Positions 1-5,688 of a stretch of DNA of 5,742 nt are shown piece by piece. Every line of letters starts with the position of its first letter. Positions within the stretch are counted from its first letter, which is position 1. Made by a program: the position numbers and the translations under genes. Source of the stretch: JBIOWF01 sp044868295 (GTDB taxonomy: Bacteria > Actinomycetota > Actinomycetes > Streptosporangiales > Streptosporangiaceae); the NCBI GenBank assembly GCA_044868295.1, contig JBIOWF010000286.1:1-5742 (forward strand). The letters are read 5' to 3'. The notes under the pieces were generated by a model. The model did not search any database, was not told the origin of the DNA, and saw nothing but the letters and a program-made list of their open reading frames with translations.

Positions 1-54
1 TAGTCCTGACGGCGTCGGCGAGATCGGGGATGGGCCGGCGAACACCGCTTCAGA

Positions 55-75
55 TGTCTAGACAGGCACATGTCT
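55..75. repeat. TGTCT half-site cluster (possible operator)
   Basis: The perfect 10-bp palindrome TGTCTAGACA lies at 55-64, and a third copy of the half-site TGTCT follows at 71-75. The two same-direction copies of ATGTCT start at 54 and 70, 16 bp apart. Such spacing suits a DNA-binding protein, but the half-site is short and chance is a real alternative. No gene can be assigned to it. Confidence 0.2.
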
Positions 76-131
76 CTCCCCATGACCCACATTGTTGCTG
101 CATTTGGGGTTCGATCGCCCTAAGCTATCGA

Positions 132-159
132 TTGACAGCAACCGGTAGCGGATTAAGGT
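132..159 (+). promoter_or_regulatory. Candidate sigma-70-type promoter
   Basis: TTGACA at 132-137 is a perfect -35 hexamer. It is followed after 16 bases by TAAGGT at 154-159, which fits the actinobacterial TANNNT -10 pattern. Transcription would start near 166 and run into two hairpins (181-232) and then toward the convergent tRNA-Ala gene. No convincing coding gene lies downstream. If the promoter is real, the product would be a short RNA or the transcript of a decayed gene. Confidence 0.4.
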
Positions 160-180
160 CCCCGGATGCTCGTGGGGGGT

Positions 181-219
181 CGGCCGTCAGGCACAGCGTG
201 CGACCTGTTCTGACGGCCG
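181..219 (+). repeat. Inverted repeat with 10-bp arms (RNA hairpin candidate)
   Basis: CGGCCGTCAG at 181-190 is the exact reverse complement of CTGACGGCCG at 210-219. The 19-base loop can itself fold through GCAC (191-194) and GTGC (198-201). No T-run follows, so it is not a classical intrinsic terminator. It lies about 15 bases downstream of the predicted start of the 132-159 promoter, so it could be a structured leader or small RNA. Confidence 0.4.
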
Positions 220-232
220 CCACCCTTGGCGG
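217..232 (+). repeat. Small hairpin overlapping the preceding stem
   Basis: CCGCCA at 217-222 pairs perfectly with TGGCGG at 227-232 across a 4-base loop. Bases 217-219 are also part of the 3' arm of the 181-219 hairpin, so the complete stems cannot both form. Mutually exclusive hairpins are the layout of an attenuator, but nothing downstream shows a gene that such a switch would control. Confidence 0.3.
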
Positions 233-480
233 AGCCGGAAAACTCGGCGCCCGATTTCCATCGCGATCCCGACCCATACGCCCGGCGACGGCACGACCGG
301 CCCACACTCCACCTGGTACGGCCACGCCCAGCCGGAGCCCGGCACCGGCCCTGCGGCAACGGCCGCGGACACGCCTGCGGCCCAGCGGCGATGGGTGAGG
401 CCCACCCAAGGGCCGCCCCCACCGACTGAACGAAAAAGCCCTGCCGAGCCGACCACAAGTCGACGAGCAGTGCCCTAAGG
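226..480 (+). pseudogene. Possible decayed or frameshifted reading frame
   Basis: The frame from TTG 226 begins MAEPENSAPDFHRDPDPYA. One frame over, from about 287, reading continues as a Pro/Ala/Thr-rich stretch (PGDGTTGPHSTWYGHAQPEP and onward) to a TAA at 478-480. That second frame uses mostly G or C at codon third positions over roughly its first 35 codons. The junction near 285-290 would need a single-base change to join the frames. There is no Shine-Dalgarno site before 226, no family I recognise, and in DNA this GC-rich open frames arise by chance. I regard this as a weak trace only; plain intergenic DNA is the main alternative. Bases 1-225 show no gene I can support. Confidence 0.15.
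433..470 (-). terminator. Intrinsic terminator candidate for tRNA-Ala
   Basis: On the minus strand, 11 bases past the tRNA 3' end, CTGC (470-467) pairs with GCAG (444-441). Inside, CGAC pairs with GTCG around a TTGTG loop, with an imperfect middle section between the two. The stem is followed after GGC by five T residues (437-433). Position, stem and T-run all suit a Rho-independent terminator for the tRNA transcript. The stem has a mismatch/bulge, so strength is uncertain. Confidence 0.5.
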
Positions 481-556
481 TGGTGGAGCTATGGGGATTC
501 GAACCCCAGACCCCCTCCATGCCATGGAGGTGCGCTACCAGCTGCGCTATAGCCCC
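481..556 (-). tRNA. tRNA-Ala (anticodon GGC), CCA encoded
   Basis: The minus strand folds into a complete cloverleaf. The acceptor stem is GGGGCTA with TAGCTCC, the D-arm GCGC/GCGC, and the anticodon stem CCTCC/GGAGG closes a 7-base loop. The T-arm TGGGG/CCCCA carries the TTCGAAT loop. The anticodon is GGC (plus-strand 521-523), reading GCC and GCU alanine codons. The acceptor stem has the G3:U70 wobble pair, the alanine identity element recognised by alanyl-tRNA synthetase, and the discriminator base is A. The 3' CCA is encoded (481-483), giving 76 nt, or 73 nt without it (484-556). Open frames crossing this region are shadows of the tRNA. Confidence 0.97.
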
Positions 557-572
557 TTGCAACGCCTGTCAG

Positions 573-601
573 TGTATAGGAATCAGCGCATAGGCGGGTA
601 A
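573..601 (-). promoter_or_regulatory. Promoter candidate for tRNA-Ala
   Basis: On the minus strand, TTACCC (601-596) is separated by exactly 17 bases from TATACA (578-573). The -10 matches consensus at four of six positions, the -35 at three. Transcription would begin near 566, leaving a 5' leader of about 10 nt to be removed by RNase P before the mature end at 556. The spacing relative to the tRNA is what makes the call attractive. Confidence 0.45.
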
Positions 602-856
602 CCGAACGCGGCGATGCCCTCTCGGAGCGCTGGAACTCTCAGCCCGCTCCGGAGGCTCCGGGTCGGTGAAGGCTTCTCGTGGAGGACGGGGCGACCGGCG
701 GATCGCGCGTTTTATCGACTGTTCACGCGGTTCCGCGTTCGGGTGGAGCCGCCCTCACCCCGGCCGCGCCGAGCTCGCCGAACCATTCAGCAGAGTCCTT
801 GACAAATTTGGTCACAAGAACCGGAACGTTTACCCGTCCCGAGCACACGCGACATG

Positions 857-878
857 AACGGTAACGTCGCCTACCGTT
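857..878. promoter_or_regulatory. Operator-like inverted repeat AACGGTA-N8-TACCGTT
   Basis: AACGGTA at 857-863 and TACCGTT at 872-878 are exact reverse complements separated by 8 bases. The 22-bp two-fold symmetric site is of the size bound by dimeric repressors. It lies about 400 bp before the operon start. Seven-base arms at some spacing are expected about once by chance in a region this long, so the call is weak without conservation. Confidence 0.25.
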
Positions 879-890
879 GCGGCGCCGCGC

Positions 891-937
891 ACGCCGAGTC
901 GTGAACACCGATGAAATGCAGCACTCGGCGTATACGC
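891..937. repeat. Nested inverted repeats: 9-bp arms plus GCGTATACGC
   Basis: ACGCCGAGT at 891-899 is the exact reverse complement of ACTCGGCGT at 923-931, with 23 bases between. The right arm overlaps the perfect 10-bp palindrome GCGTATACGC at 928-937. It could be a pair of operator half-sites or an RNA hairpin; no T-run follows directly. Confidence 0.3.
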
Positions 938-1127
938 ATCGTTTTCTTGACGGACGGCCGAGGCGGGGCCCGCGCGGCCTTACTGCACCCTGACTCGCCC
1001 TATCCGTTACCACCCGAATGCGGAAAGTATTCGAGGCAAATATACTCATAAGGCAGCCCTTCCCCGATAGATCCGACATGGTTAGGCTGCGCTGGTTGTG
1101 TATCACGATCGCCACCACCCGGAATGC

Positions 1128-1149
1128 CCGAATTTAATTCGGTATAAAT
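1128..1149 (+). promoter_or_regulatory. 15-nt palindrome abutting a -10-like TATAAAT
   Basis: CCGAATTTAATTCGG (1128-1142) is a perfect palindrome about a single central base. It is followed immediately by TATAAAT (1143-1149), a good -10 element in otherwise GC-rich DNA. No clear -35 hexamer lies 16-19 bases upstream, where the palindrome and CCGGAATG sit. Transcription from here would give a leader of about 125 nt before the TTG start at 1281. A regulator bound to the palindrome would occlude the promoter or, if an activator, replace the missing -35 contact. The pairing of sites is observed; the role is inferred. Confidence 0.35.
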
Positions 1150-1266
1150 CCGGTTCCGCATGGTGCCGATCTCACGGTTCAGCAAGGGAGAGATCGCCAC
1201 CGGCGACCGGCGGAGCACGTGACCACCCGTTCGACGGGGATCGAGTGCGCTTCTGGATCGTCCCGC

Positions 1267-1273
1267 GAGGAGG
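1267..1273 (+). promoter_or_regulatory. Shine-Dalgarno site deciding the TTG start
   Basis: GAGGAGG lies 7 bases before the TTG at 1281. It is the strongest ribosome-binding site upstream of the first operon gene. The alternative in-frame starts further upstream (GTG 1098, GTG 1245) have nothing comparable. Confidence 0.7.
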
Positions 1274-1280
1274 CACGGGA

Positions 1281-2519
1281 TTGAGGATCGGACCAGGGTC
1301 GCGCCGGGCACCGAGGAGCCGTGAGGACATCAAGCGTGCCCTGGCCGTCCGGGGCGAGGAGCGGGATCGCATCGCCGGCGACCTGCTCGATCTGGAGGCG
1401 CACACAGCATTCCAGCTGCTCAAGAGCACCGAGTTACGTGGAGAGACCGAGCGCCGCTGGGCCCACGCGAGGGCCGCGATGGGAGCGCTCTGGTCGCTGT
1501 TCGACGCCTACGGCAGCACGCTCGACCGCGCGGAAGCCCTCCTTGCCCGGCGTCCCAAGCCCGACGCGCCCGAGTGGGCGGAGCTGGTGACGCTGCTGTG
1601 CGGACGGTCGGTCCGCCTCAGGACAGAGCCCAAGCCGGTCGAACAGCGAACGCTGCTCCCGCCCGCCGACGAGACGCTCACCCTGGACGACGCGGTGAGC
1701 GGCATGGATGTGGCGTTCCGCGGCACCGCCCAGGTCATCAGGGAAGTCGACGCCATCTGGAACAGGCTGTTCGGGAGGCTCAGGGAGGCGGAGGGCACCC
1801 TGTCGGCGATCAGAGAACTCCACGACACGTTGGGGGACGCCGATCCTGGTCGGAATGGAGTGGACGGCACGCCCGATCCCGACCTGCCACGGCTGGTGGA
1901 GGAACTCGCCCGGTTCCACGAGAACGTCCTGCGTGACCCGTTCGGCGCGAACTCCGCGCAAGCGCGTTTGGACCGCATCTCCGCCGCTCTTACGGTTCTG
2001 CATCGCGACCTGGAGCAGGCCCACGCCGTACGCGCGACTTACGACCAGCGCCGAACGCTAATTTTGGAGCGCGTCAAACACCTGCGGGCCGCCGAGGACG
2101 AGGCACGCGGGCTCCGCGCCCGTGTCGCCGCGAAGATCGCCGGCCCCTTGCCGCCCATGCTCGACGCCAAGGCGGACACGCTGGTCGATCAGCTGACCAT
2201 GCTGGACTCGCCCGGCGTCCGGTGGGTGGAGCGGGCCCGGCGCCTGGAGCAGCTGGATCAGGCGGCGGGCGAGGCGAGCGATCGGGCGCGCGCCGCCGCC
2301 ACGGCGCTCCTCGGTCTGCTCGGCCGCCGCGACGAGCTGATCGGCCGGCTCGACGCCTACCGCGCGAAAGCCGTACGGCTCGGCCGAGCGGAGGATCCAC
2401 CCGCCGCGCGCTGCTACCAGCGGGCCCGTGACGCGCTGCGGGCCTCTCCCTGCGAGTTGCACGAGGCGGACGCCGCCGTCACGGCGTACCGTCGCGCGAT
2501 TCGTAGGGGCGGCAGATGA
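1281..2519 (+). CDS. Helix-rich protein of unknown function, first gene of the PknG operon
   Basis: I do not recognise a named family. The 412-residue product is soluble-looking, with no signal peptide, membrane segment or Cys motif. It is rich in Ala, Arg, Glu and Leu, and long amphipathic, coiled-coil-like helices are likely at roughly residues 13-46, 50-89, 138-180, 199-220 and 226-287. A Pro-rich link lies around 91-130 and a Gly/Asp/Pro loop near 184-200. The frame is open back to 1098, but those 61 codons lack the gene's codon bias, and a strong GAGGAGG site precedes TTG 1281, so I chose that start. Codon 52 (1434-1436) is TTA, the only one in the operon. The stop overlaps the pknG start by 4 bases (ATGA), so the two are probably translationally coupled. 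In mycobacteria glnX and glnH precede pknG; this protein lacks the membrane or lipoprotein features expected of those, so it may be an unrelated scaffold or adaptor for the kinase. Confidence 0.85.
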   Translation: MRIGPGSRRAPRSREDIKRALAVRGEERDRIAGDLLDLEAHTAFQLLKSTELRGETERRWAHARAAMGALWSLFDAYGSTLDRAEALLARRPKPDAPEWAELVTLLCGRSVRLRTEPKPVEQRTLLPPADETLTLDDAVSGMDVAFRGTAQVIREVDAIWNRLFGRLREAEGTLSAIRELHDTLGDADPGRNGVDGTPDPDLPRLVEELARFHENVLRDPFGANSAQARLDRISAALTVLHRDLEQAHAVRATYDQRRTLILERVKHLRAAEDEARGLRARVAAKIAGPLPPMLDAKADTLVDQLTMLDSPGVRWVERARRLEQLDQAAGEASDRARAAATALLGLLGRRDELIGRLDAYRAKAVRLGRAEDPPAARCYQRARDALRASPCELHEADAAVTAYRRAIRRGGR

Positions 2520-4747
2520 ACCCGATGACCCAAATGACGCGGTGTGCCCAGGCGGGCTGCACCGGCGAAATCGAAAACGACTACTGCAACGTGTGCGGCC
2601 ATGTGGCCGCTCCCGTCCAGCCGCAGCCGCAGCCGGAGCCGGCTGCCGCTCCGGAATTCGGCATGGTCCATTCAACCGGCCCCTCGGGCACGGGAAACCG
2701 GCCGGTCGGCGGCGTACTGGGCACGGGGCTGATAGAGGTGCCTCCGGTGCCCTATCGAGACCCGACCAAGGTCGTTCTGAAGAACCCGGAAGTGCCGGAG
2801 CAACGGCGTTTCTGCGGCAACTCCGGATGCGGCCGACCGGTCGGGCGGAGCCGAGCGGGCCGTCCAGGCAGGCCGGAGGGGTTCTGCCCGCATGACGGCA
2901 CCCCCTTCTCCTTCACCCCCAAGCTGCTCGCAGGGGACCTGGTCGCCGGGCAATACGAGGTGCAGGGCTGCCTGGCCCACGGCGGGCTCGGCTGGATCTA
3001 CCTCGCCGCCGACCGGAACCTTGACGGCCGTTGGGTGGTGCTCAAGGGCCTGCTCAACACCACTGACAGCGACGCGCTCGCCGCGGCCGAGGCCGAGCGC
3101 CGGTTCTTGACGACGGTGGACCACCCGAACATCGTCAAGATCTTCAATTTCGTCCGCCATCCCGATCCCGGCACCGGCACCATGTCCGGCTACCTGGTCA
3201 TGGAGTATGTCGGCGGCAGTTCCCTGCAGGACCTGCTGCGGCAGTGCCTCCGGGAGAGCGGCGGCCGCCAGGCGCTGCCGTTGCGCCAATCCATCCCGTA
3301 CGCGCTGGAGATCCTGCGGGCCTTCGGCTACCTGCACGAGCACGGCATGATCTATTGCGATCTGAAACCGGCGAACGTGATCCAGGTCGGGCAGGATCTC
3401 AAGCTGGTCGACCTGGGCGCGGTCCGTCTGGTCAACGATCTGGACAGCGACATCTACGGCACGATCGGCTACCAGGCGCCCGAGATCGGGACGCAGGTGC
3501 CGTCGGTGGGCTCCGATCTTTACACGGTGGGCCGTACCCTGGCGGTGCTCAGCTTCCCGTTCAGCCCGGTCCGCGCCGGCGCCGACGGCACGGAGCAGGC
3601 TCCCATCCCCTTTTCCGAGTCCGGCGAATGCGAGTCCCTGCGTCGCTTTCTCCAGCGGGCGACCCACGCCGACCCGGCCGCCCGCTTCACCAGTGCCGCC
3701 GAGATGGCCGAGCAGCTGACCGGGGTGCTGCGGGAGATCCGGGCGGCGGAGGACGGCGTTCCCTTTCCGGCCCAGTCCAGCATCTTCGGCCCGGAGCGGA
3801 ACGCGGCCGGAGCGGCCGTCGCCGAGGAGCCCCAGCGGGTGTTCGACCGGCTCGACCCGGCCGCCGCGGCGACGGCGCTGCCCGTCCCTCTGGTCGATCC
3901 GGCCGACCCGGCCGCAGGGCGCCTGACAGGCCTGTTCGCACGCACACCCGATGAGCTCGCCGCGTTGGTGGAGTCGCTGCCGCCGACCCCCGAGACGCTG
4001 CTGACCCGAGCCGGGATCCTGGCCGAGCAGGGCCTGCCGCGGGCGGTGGAGGCGATCGACGACGCGGAGCGGGAGCTGCCGGGCGACTGGCGGCTGACGT
4101 GGCACCGGGGGGTGTCCGAGTTGGCCTCGGGCGCCGCGGATCGTGCGGTGGACCTGTTCGACCGGTGCTTCACCATGCTGCCGGGCGAATGCGCGCCGAA
4201 GCTCGCCATGGCGTTCGGCTATGAGTGCGCGGGCCGCCCCGAGGACGCCGCATACCTGTACGAGAGGGTCTGGCGGACCGACCACACCTATGTGAGCGCG
4301 GCGTTCGGCCTGGCCCGGACCCGCCGGGCCGATCCCGCCACCTCGAACGTCCTGGAGGAGGTGCCGAGAAGCTCCAGTCACTACGTGGCGGCGCAGCTCG
4401 CCCTCGTGGCGACAGCCGTACGGGAGCGGGGGCGGGCCCGGCTCGACGTGGCGGAACTGGCCGTGGCGGGTGAGCGGCTGACGGATCTGGAGCACCTGGA
4501 CCCCGTGCGCCGGGGCATGCTCGCGGCCGAGGTGCTGACGGCGGCGCTCACCTGTTCCGGCCGGCGATCGGCGGCCGGCGAGGCCCTGTCGGCGACCGCG
4601 ATCCTGGGTGTGCCGCTCACCGAGGCCGAAATCCGCCTGGAACTCGATCGGGTCTACCGGGAACTGGCCCGGAAGGTCGCCACACGGACGGAGCGGCACA
4701 TGTACATCGACCGAGCCAACGCGGTCCGCCCGAGGACGTGGGTGTGA
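2516..4747 (+). CDS. pknG: PknG-family serine/threonine protein kinase
   Basis: A soluble 743-residue Ser/Thr kinase, close to mycobacterial PknG (about 750). In order: a zinc ribbon (C10, C15, C24, C27); a Pro/Gln-rich linker; the conserved GTGLIEVPPVPYRDP segment (69-83); a rubredoxin-like module with C100, C105, C124 and, in place of the last Cys, D127; the kinase domain (about 147-410); a linker; and a TPR-type helical tail (about 470-743). Kinase signatures are the PknG-type Gly loop (AHGGLGW, 154-160), VVLK with catalytic K177, probable helix-C E194, YCDLKPANV (280-288) with D282, DLG (299-301), and APE (321-323). The residue before D282 is Cys, so this is a non-RD kinase, as PknG is. 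PknG kinases phosphorylate the FHA protein GarA/OdhI and so control 2-oxoglutarate metabolism; that role is inferred here by family. The ATG is preceded by AGGGG (2505-2509). It overlaps the upstream gene by 4 bases and the phosphatase gene by 1. Confidence 0.97.
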   Translation: MNPMTQMTRCAQAGCTGEIENDYCNVCGHVAAPVQPQPQPEPAAAPEFGMVHSTGPSGTGNRPVGGVLGTGLIEVPPVPYRDPTKVVLKNPEVPEQRRFCGNSGCGRPVGRSRAGRPGRPEGFCPHDGTPFSFTPKLLAGDLVAGQYEVQGCLAHGGLGWIYLAADRNLDGRWVVLKGLLNTTDSDALAAAEAERRFLTTVDHPNIVKIFNFVRHPDPGTGTMSGYLVMEYVGGSSLQDLLRQCLRESGGRQALPLRQSIPYALEILRAFGYLHEHGMIYCDLKPANVIQVGQDLKLVDLGAVRLVNDLDSDIYGTIGYQAPEIGTQVPSVGSDLYTVGRTLAVLSFPFSPVRAGADGTEQAPIPFSESGECESLRRFLQRATHADPAARFTSAAEMAEQLTGVLREIRAAEDGVPFPAQSSIFGPERNAAGAAVAEEPQRVFDRLDPAAAATALPVPLVDPADPAAGRLTGLFARTPDELAALVESLPPTPETLLTRAGILAEQGLPRAVEAIDDAERELPGDWRLTWHRGVSELASGAADRAVDLFDRCFTMLPGECAPKLAMAFGYECAGRPEDAAYLYERVWRTDHTYVSAAFGLARTRRADPATSNVLEEVPRSSSHYVAAQLALVATAVRERGRARLDVAELAVAGERLTDLEHLDPVRRGMLAAEVLTAALTCSGRRSAAGEALSATAILGVPLTEAEIRLELDRVYRELARKVATRTERHMYIDRANAVRPRTWV
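2618..2635 (+). repeat. Three tandem CAGCCG units inside pknG
   Basis: Three perfect copies of the hexamer CAGCCG encode Gln-Pro repeats at residues 35-40, followed by a degenerate copy, GAGCCG. They form the flexible linker between the N-terminal zinc ribbon and the rest of the kinase. Copy number may vary in frame between strains, altering linker length only. Confidence 0.6.
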
Positions 4748-5688
4748 TGAGCGCCTTCCCCGCGCCCTGCCCGGCCTGCGAGGACCCGGTGCTCCCCCAT
4801 GACGCCTTCTGCGAGGGGTGCAGCACCCGCCTGGAATCACTTCCGTGTCCGGCATGCGGCGCCCGCGCCTCGAGCGCCGACGGGTACTGCGAGCGGTGTG
4901 GCCTGCGACAGTCCAGAGCTCGTGATCATGTGGAGATCGAGGCGGGTGACGCGGCCGCAGTGTCCGACCGGGGCCTGCGGCACAGCCGCAACGAGGACGC
5001 CATGGCGCTGATCTCATGGACCGTCCACACGGTCGCCGTGGTGTGCGACGGCGTTTCCATCTCGCCGAGGGCCGACCACGCCTCGGCCACCGCGGCGCGG
5101 ATGGGGGCGGCCTCGATCGTGGAGGGGCTTCGGGCGGGCGGCGACCCGGAGGAGGCGACGCGCGCGGCGAGCGCGCGGGCCGCCGCGGCGGTGGCCGAGC
5201 TGGCCTCGTCGGTGCACGACGCGCCGGCGTGCACCTACGTTTCGGCCGTCGTGGGGTCCGATCGCGTCACCGTCGGATGGGTGGGCGACAGCCGCGCCTA
5301 CTGGCTTCCCGACGACGGCCCCGCGATCGTGCTGACCCAGGACGACGTGACCTCCCCCGGCGTTCTCAGCGCGTGGCTCGGCGCCGACGCCGACAAGGTC
5401 GCGGCACGGACCTGCGATTTCGCTCCGCCGGCGTCAGGCGTGCTGCTGATCTGCAGCGACGGGCTGTGGGGCTACCTGCCCGACCCTCGGTCGCTGCGTG
5501 CCGCGCTCTCGTCCGGCGCCTGTCTCGACAGGGCACGCGGCCTGGTACGCCATGCTCTGGACGCCGGAGGGCGCGACAACATCACCGTCGTGCTCATCCC
5601 CGTGGCGGCACCGGGGCGCGGGAGCCGGCAGACCCGCATCGGCTCACCGACGAGTCCCTTGCACCAACCGAACAGGAGGCTTACATGA
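4747..5688 (+). CDS. PP2C-family Ser/Thr protein phosphatase with double zinc ribbon
   Basis: A 313-residue metal-dependent phosphatase predicted to remove phosphate from Ser/Thr residues, probably on PknG or its targets. Two zinc ribbons open the protein: C8, C11, C22, C25 and C34, C37, C48, C51. The PP2C domain follows from about residue 65, with its motifs in order: SDRGLRHSRNEDA (N82, E83, D84); VVCDGVS with metal ligand D101; WVGDSRAYW (D181, R183); LLICSDGLWGYL (D238); and GGRDNITVV (D277, N278). All expected metal-binding acids are present. The Gly pair usual after the second motif (DGMGG) is replaced by DGVSISPRADHAS. There is no membrane segment, unlike PstP of mycobacteria, so it should be cytosolic like the kinase. 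I chose ATG 4747, which overlaps the pknG stop (TGATG) and has GAGGA 10 bases upstream. GTG 4738 is in frame but sits only 2 bases from that site. The tail after about residue 290 is basic and probably disordered. Confidence 0.94.
   Translation: MSAFPAPCPACEDPVLPHDAFCEGCSTRLESLPCPACGARASSADGYCERCGLRQSRARDHVEIEAGDAAAVSDRGLRHSRNEDAMALISWTVHTVAVVCDGVSISPRADHASATAARMGAASIVEGLRAGGDPEEATRAASARAAAAVAELASSVHDAPACTYVSAVVGSDRVTVGWVGDSRAYWLPDDGPAIVLTQDDVTSPGVLSAWLGADADKVAARTCDFAPPASGVLLICSDGLWGYLPDPRSLRAALSSGACLDRARGLVRHALDAGGRDNITVVLIPVAAPGRGSRQTRIGSPTSPLHQPNRRLT
5674..5679 (+). promoter_or_regulatory. Shine-Dalgarno site of the fourth operon gene
   Basis: A perfect AGGAGG lies 5 bases before the ATG at 5685, inside the last codons of the phosphatase gene. 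It is among the strongest ribosome-binding sites in the operon, so the fourth protein may be made at a higher level than the kinase and phosphatase. Confidence 0.75.

Larger units (their letters stand above)
557..1280. other. Long non-coding region upstream of the kinase operon
   Basis: I find no supportable gene in these 724 bases. Open frames here lack codon bias and Shine-Dalgarno sites. The in-frame extension of the first operon gene upstream of 1281 uses TTA, TAT and AAA codons unlike the body of the gene. From about 830 to 1160 the DNA is less GC-rich than its surroundings and holds several inverted repeats, listed separately, as expected of a control region. A GC-rich hairpin also occurs at 956-979 (GGCCG and GCGG pairing with CCGC and CGGCC), and GCAGCC at 1053-1058 pairs with GGCTGC at 1085-1090. 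TTGACA at 799-804 has no good -10 at normal spacing. Confidence 0.6.

Noticed and set aside
1..61. Possible C-terminal end of a gene entering from the left (frame ending at TAG 59-61)
   Set aside because: Only about 19 codons are visible, with indifferent codon bias and no recognisable motif; chance explains it equally well.
105..114. TGGGGTTCGA, identical to part of the tRNA-Ala T-arm, as a possible attachment-site remnant
   Set aside because: The match is only 10 bases, is inverted relative to the tRNA gene, and no integrase or element boundary is visible.
125..562. Minus-strand open frame covering the tRNA and its flank
   Set aside because: Its first residues are a translation of the tRNA itself, and the rest is Arg/Gly-rich shadow sequence without bias.
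799..827. TTGACA at 799-804 as the operon promoter
   Set aside because: No TANNNT-like -10 lies 16-19 bases downstream, and it is nearly 480 bp from the start codon.
723..1118. 131-codon minus-strand open frame in the leader region
   Set aside because: No ribosome-binding site, mixed codon use, no recognisable motif, and it spans several inverted repeats typical of control DNA.
1098..1280. 61-codon upstream extension of the first operon gene from GTG 1098
   Set aside because: Codon use (TTA, TAT, AAA, TGC) does not match the gene, it crosses the palindrome and TATAAAT box, and it lacks a Shine-Dalgarno site; TTG 1281 has a strong one.
2672..5017. A 781-codon open frame on the minus strand
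   Set aside because: It lies antisense to pknG and the phosphatase, whose motifs are unmistakable. Its Arg/Gly/His-rich translation has no domain signature, as expected of antisense frames in GC-rich genes.
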